64,000 bases of DNA, taken from positions 124,001-188,000 of the forward strand of contig JABURS010000032.1 in the NCBI GenBank assembly GCA_014762505.1, read 5' to 3'. This DNA comes from Chromatiales bacterium. Its GTDB lineage: Bacteria > Pseudomonadota > Gammaproteobacteria > SpSt-1174. Below the pieces are notes generated by a model. That model was given only the letters and a program-made list of their open reading frames with translations, ran no database searches and had not been told where the DNA came from. Below, piece after piece: positions 63,614 to 64,000 of this stretch. Positions within the stretch are counted from its first letter, which is position 1. Each line of letters begins with the position of its first letter. Both the position numbers and the translations under genes were made by a program.

Positions 63614-64000
63614 AAGCGCCGGCCGGCCGCAGCGCGGCCCGGTCGGTCGTGTAACTCAAGAATTAGAAAACATTAATATGGCCGTAGTGCACCCGTAACA
63701 AACCCCCTCTGTTAGGGGCCAGAAGGAATGAGATACCCGGGTTAATGTGGGTTGGCGTGGGTTGATGTGAGCGGAAGCCACGCATGGCGCGGGATTCAGC
63801 AGCTTGCCGGTCGGCGAACGCTGGCGGGTGATAGTTTGAGACATTGACCTGGTGAGCGCCAGTTGTGCCGCTAGAAGTGCGACAAGGCGCGGCGGCGCAT
63901 TCAGGGCGTTTAACAGCGTTTACGGAACACCGCGCATAAAGGTGGGTTACCAGCTGTTTAAGGGTGCGCACCTGGCGGCGCAGTGAGCGCAGCTCCTGGT
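63614..64000. other. Gene-poor window end with tandem 10-bp repeats
   Basis: No reliable gene. It begins with an AT-rich patch (63650-63685), has a short CCCCCTC/GAGGGG-like palindrome near 63703-63720, then repeats (63741-63770). Minus-strand sequence from the window edge stays open (QELRSLRRQVRTLKQLV..., ending at 63663) and could be the C-terminus of a gene outside the window, but the tail is Cys/His-rich and unconvincing. Confidence 0.4.
63741..63770 (+). repeat. Three tandem 10-bp repeats
   Basis: Units GTTAATGTGG, GTTGGCGTGG, GTTGATGTGA follow one another without gaps. Iteron-like or integrase arm-site-like repeats of this size occur at mobile-element ends; no integrase is visible here. 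Confidence 0.5.

Noticed and set aside
63663-63971. 102-residue minus-strand open frame at the window end
   Set aside because: GTG start, odd composition and no recognised domain; noted only as a possible fragment.

Overview
The window is a chromosomal segment from a high-GC gammaproteobacterium. The gene order of its conserved blocks (glyQ-glyS-gmhB-plsC; thiS-thiG-trmB; thiO, minor pilins, ispH-fkpB-lspA-ileS-ribF-murJ-rpsT-proB-obgE-rpmA-rplU-ispB; gmk-rpoZ-spoT-ridA) matches the order I know from Pseudomonas and relatives. A bacterial-type phosphoribulokinase points to a Calvin-cycle autotroph, so a sulfur-oxidising lithoautotroph of the Ectothiorhodospiraceae/Chromatiales kind is my best guess. 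This is inferred from gene content; there is no rRNA gene in the window.

Layout. 1-2.1 kb: the 3' end of an RpfC-like hybrid kinase (receiver plus Hpt) convergent with rpfF, the DSF quorum-signal synthase. 2.1-5.6 kb: a TRAP permease pair without its binding protein, divergent from two tandem paralogous beta-barrel proteins. 5.6-7.5 kb: a PP-loop tRNA-modification-like protein, a REP-like repeat and an unknown gene. 7.6-12.7 kb: glyQS, a gmhB homologue that has lost its nucleophilic aspartate, an acyltransferase and a degenerate metallo-beta-lactamase-like protein. 12.7-18.2 kb: a PAS-PAS-GGDEF-EAL protein, a Gly/Gln-rich secreted protein, and a tightly overlapping tas / DsrE-like / tatD / unknown operon. 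18.3-24.1 kb: a translationally coupled heavy-metal RND efflux operon whose first ribosome-binding site lies in a stem-loop. 24.2-27.5 kb: a FIST-domain sensor with an unknown partner, a DUF3817-like membrane protein and an exported metallo-hydrolase. 27.5-32.1 kb: phosphoribulokinase, an SLC13/TrkA-C transporter and a NhaD-type Na+/H+ antiporter. 32.2-37.5 kb: thiS-thiG-trmB, divergent from a metal-uptake cluster (His-rich peptide, porin-like protein, ZnuA-like and ZnuB-like) that lacks an ATPase.

37.5-47.2 kb: tRNA-Gly, thiO, a Fur-family regulator, tRNA-Thr and the complete minor-pilin / PilY1 / PilE type IV pilus cluster. 47.2-60 kb: the isoprenoid, lipoprotein, translation and cell-wall housekeeping block listed above, interrupted by a small sulfite-oxidase-like molybdoenzyme, then tRNA-Pro. 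60-63.6 kb: gmk, rpoZ, spoT, ridA. The last ~390 bases change in texture (more AT-rich start, 10-bp tandem repeats, no recognised gene) and may be the edge of an inserted element.

Working together: DSF synthesis and sensing, c-di-GMP turnover and type IV pili would suit surface or biofilm behaviour. RND efflux, metal ABC uptake and a Fur-like regulator handle metals. NhaD, SLC13 and TRAP transporters suggest Na+-linked transport. No CRISPR array, rRNA operon, prophage or intact insertion sequence was seen.
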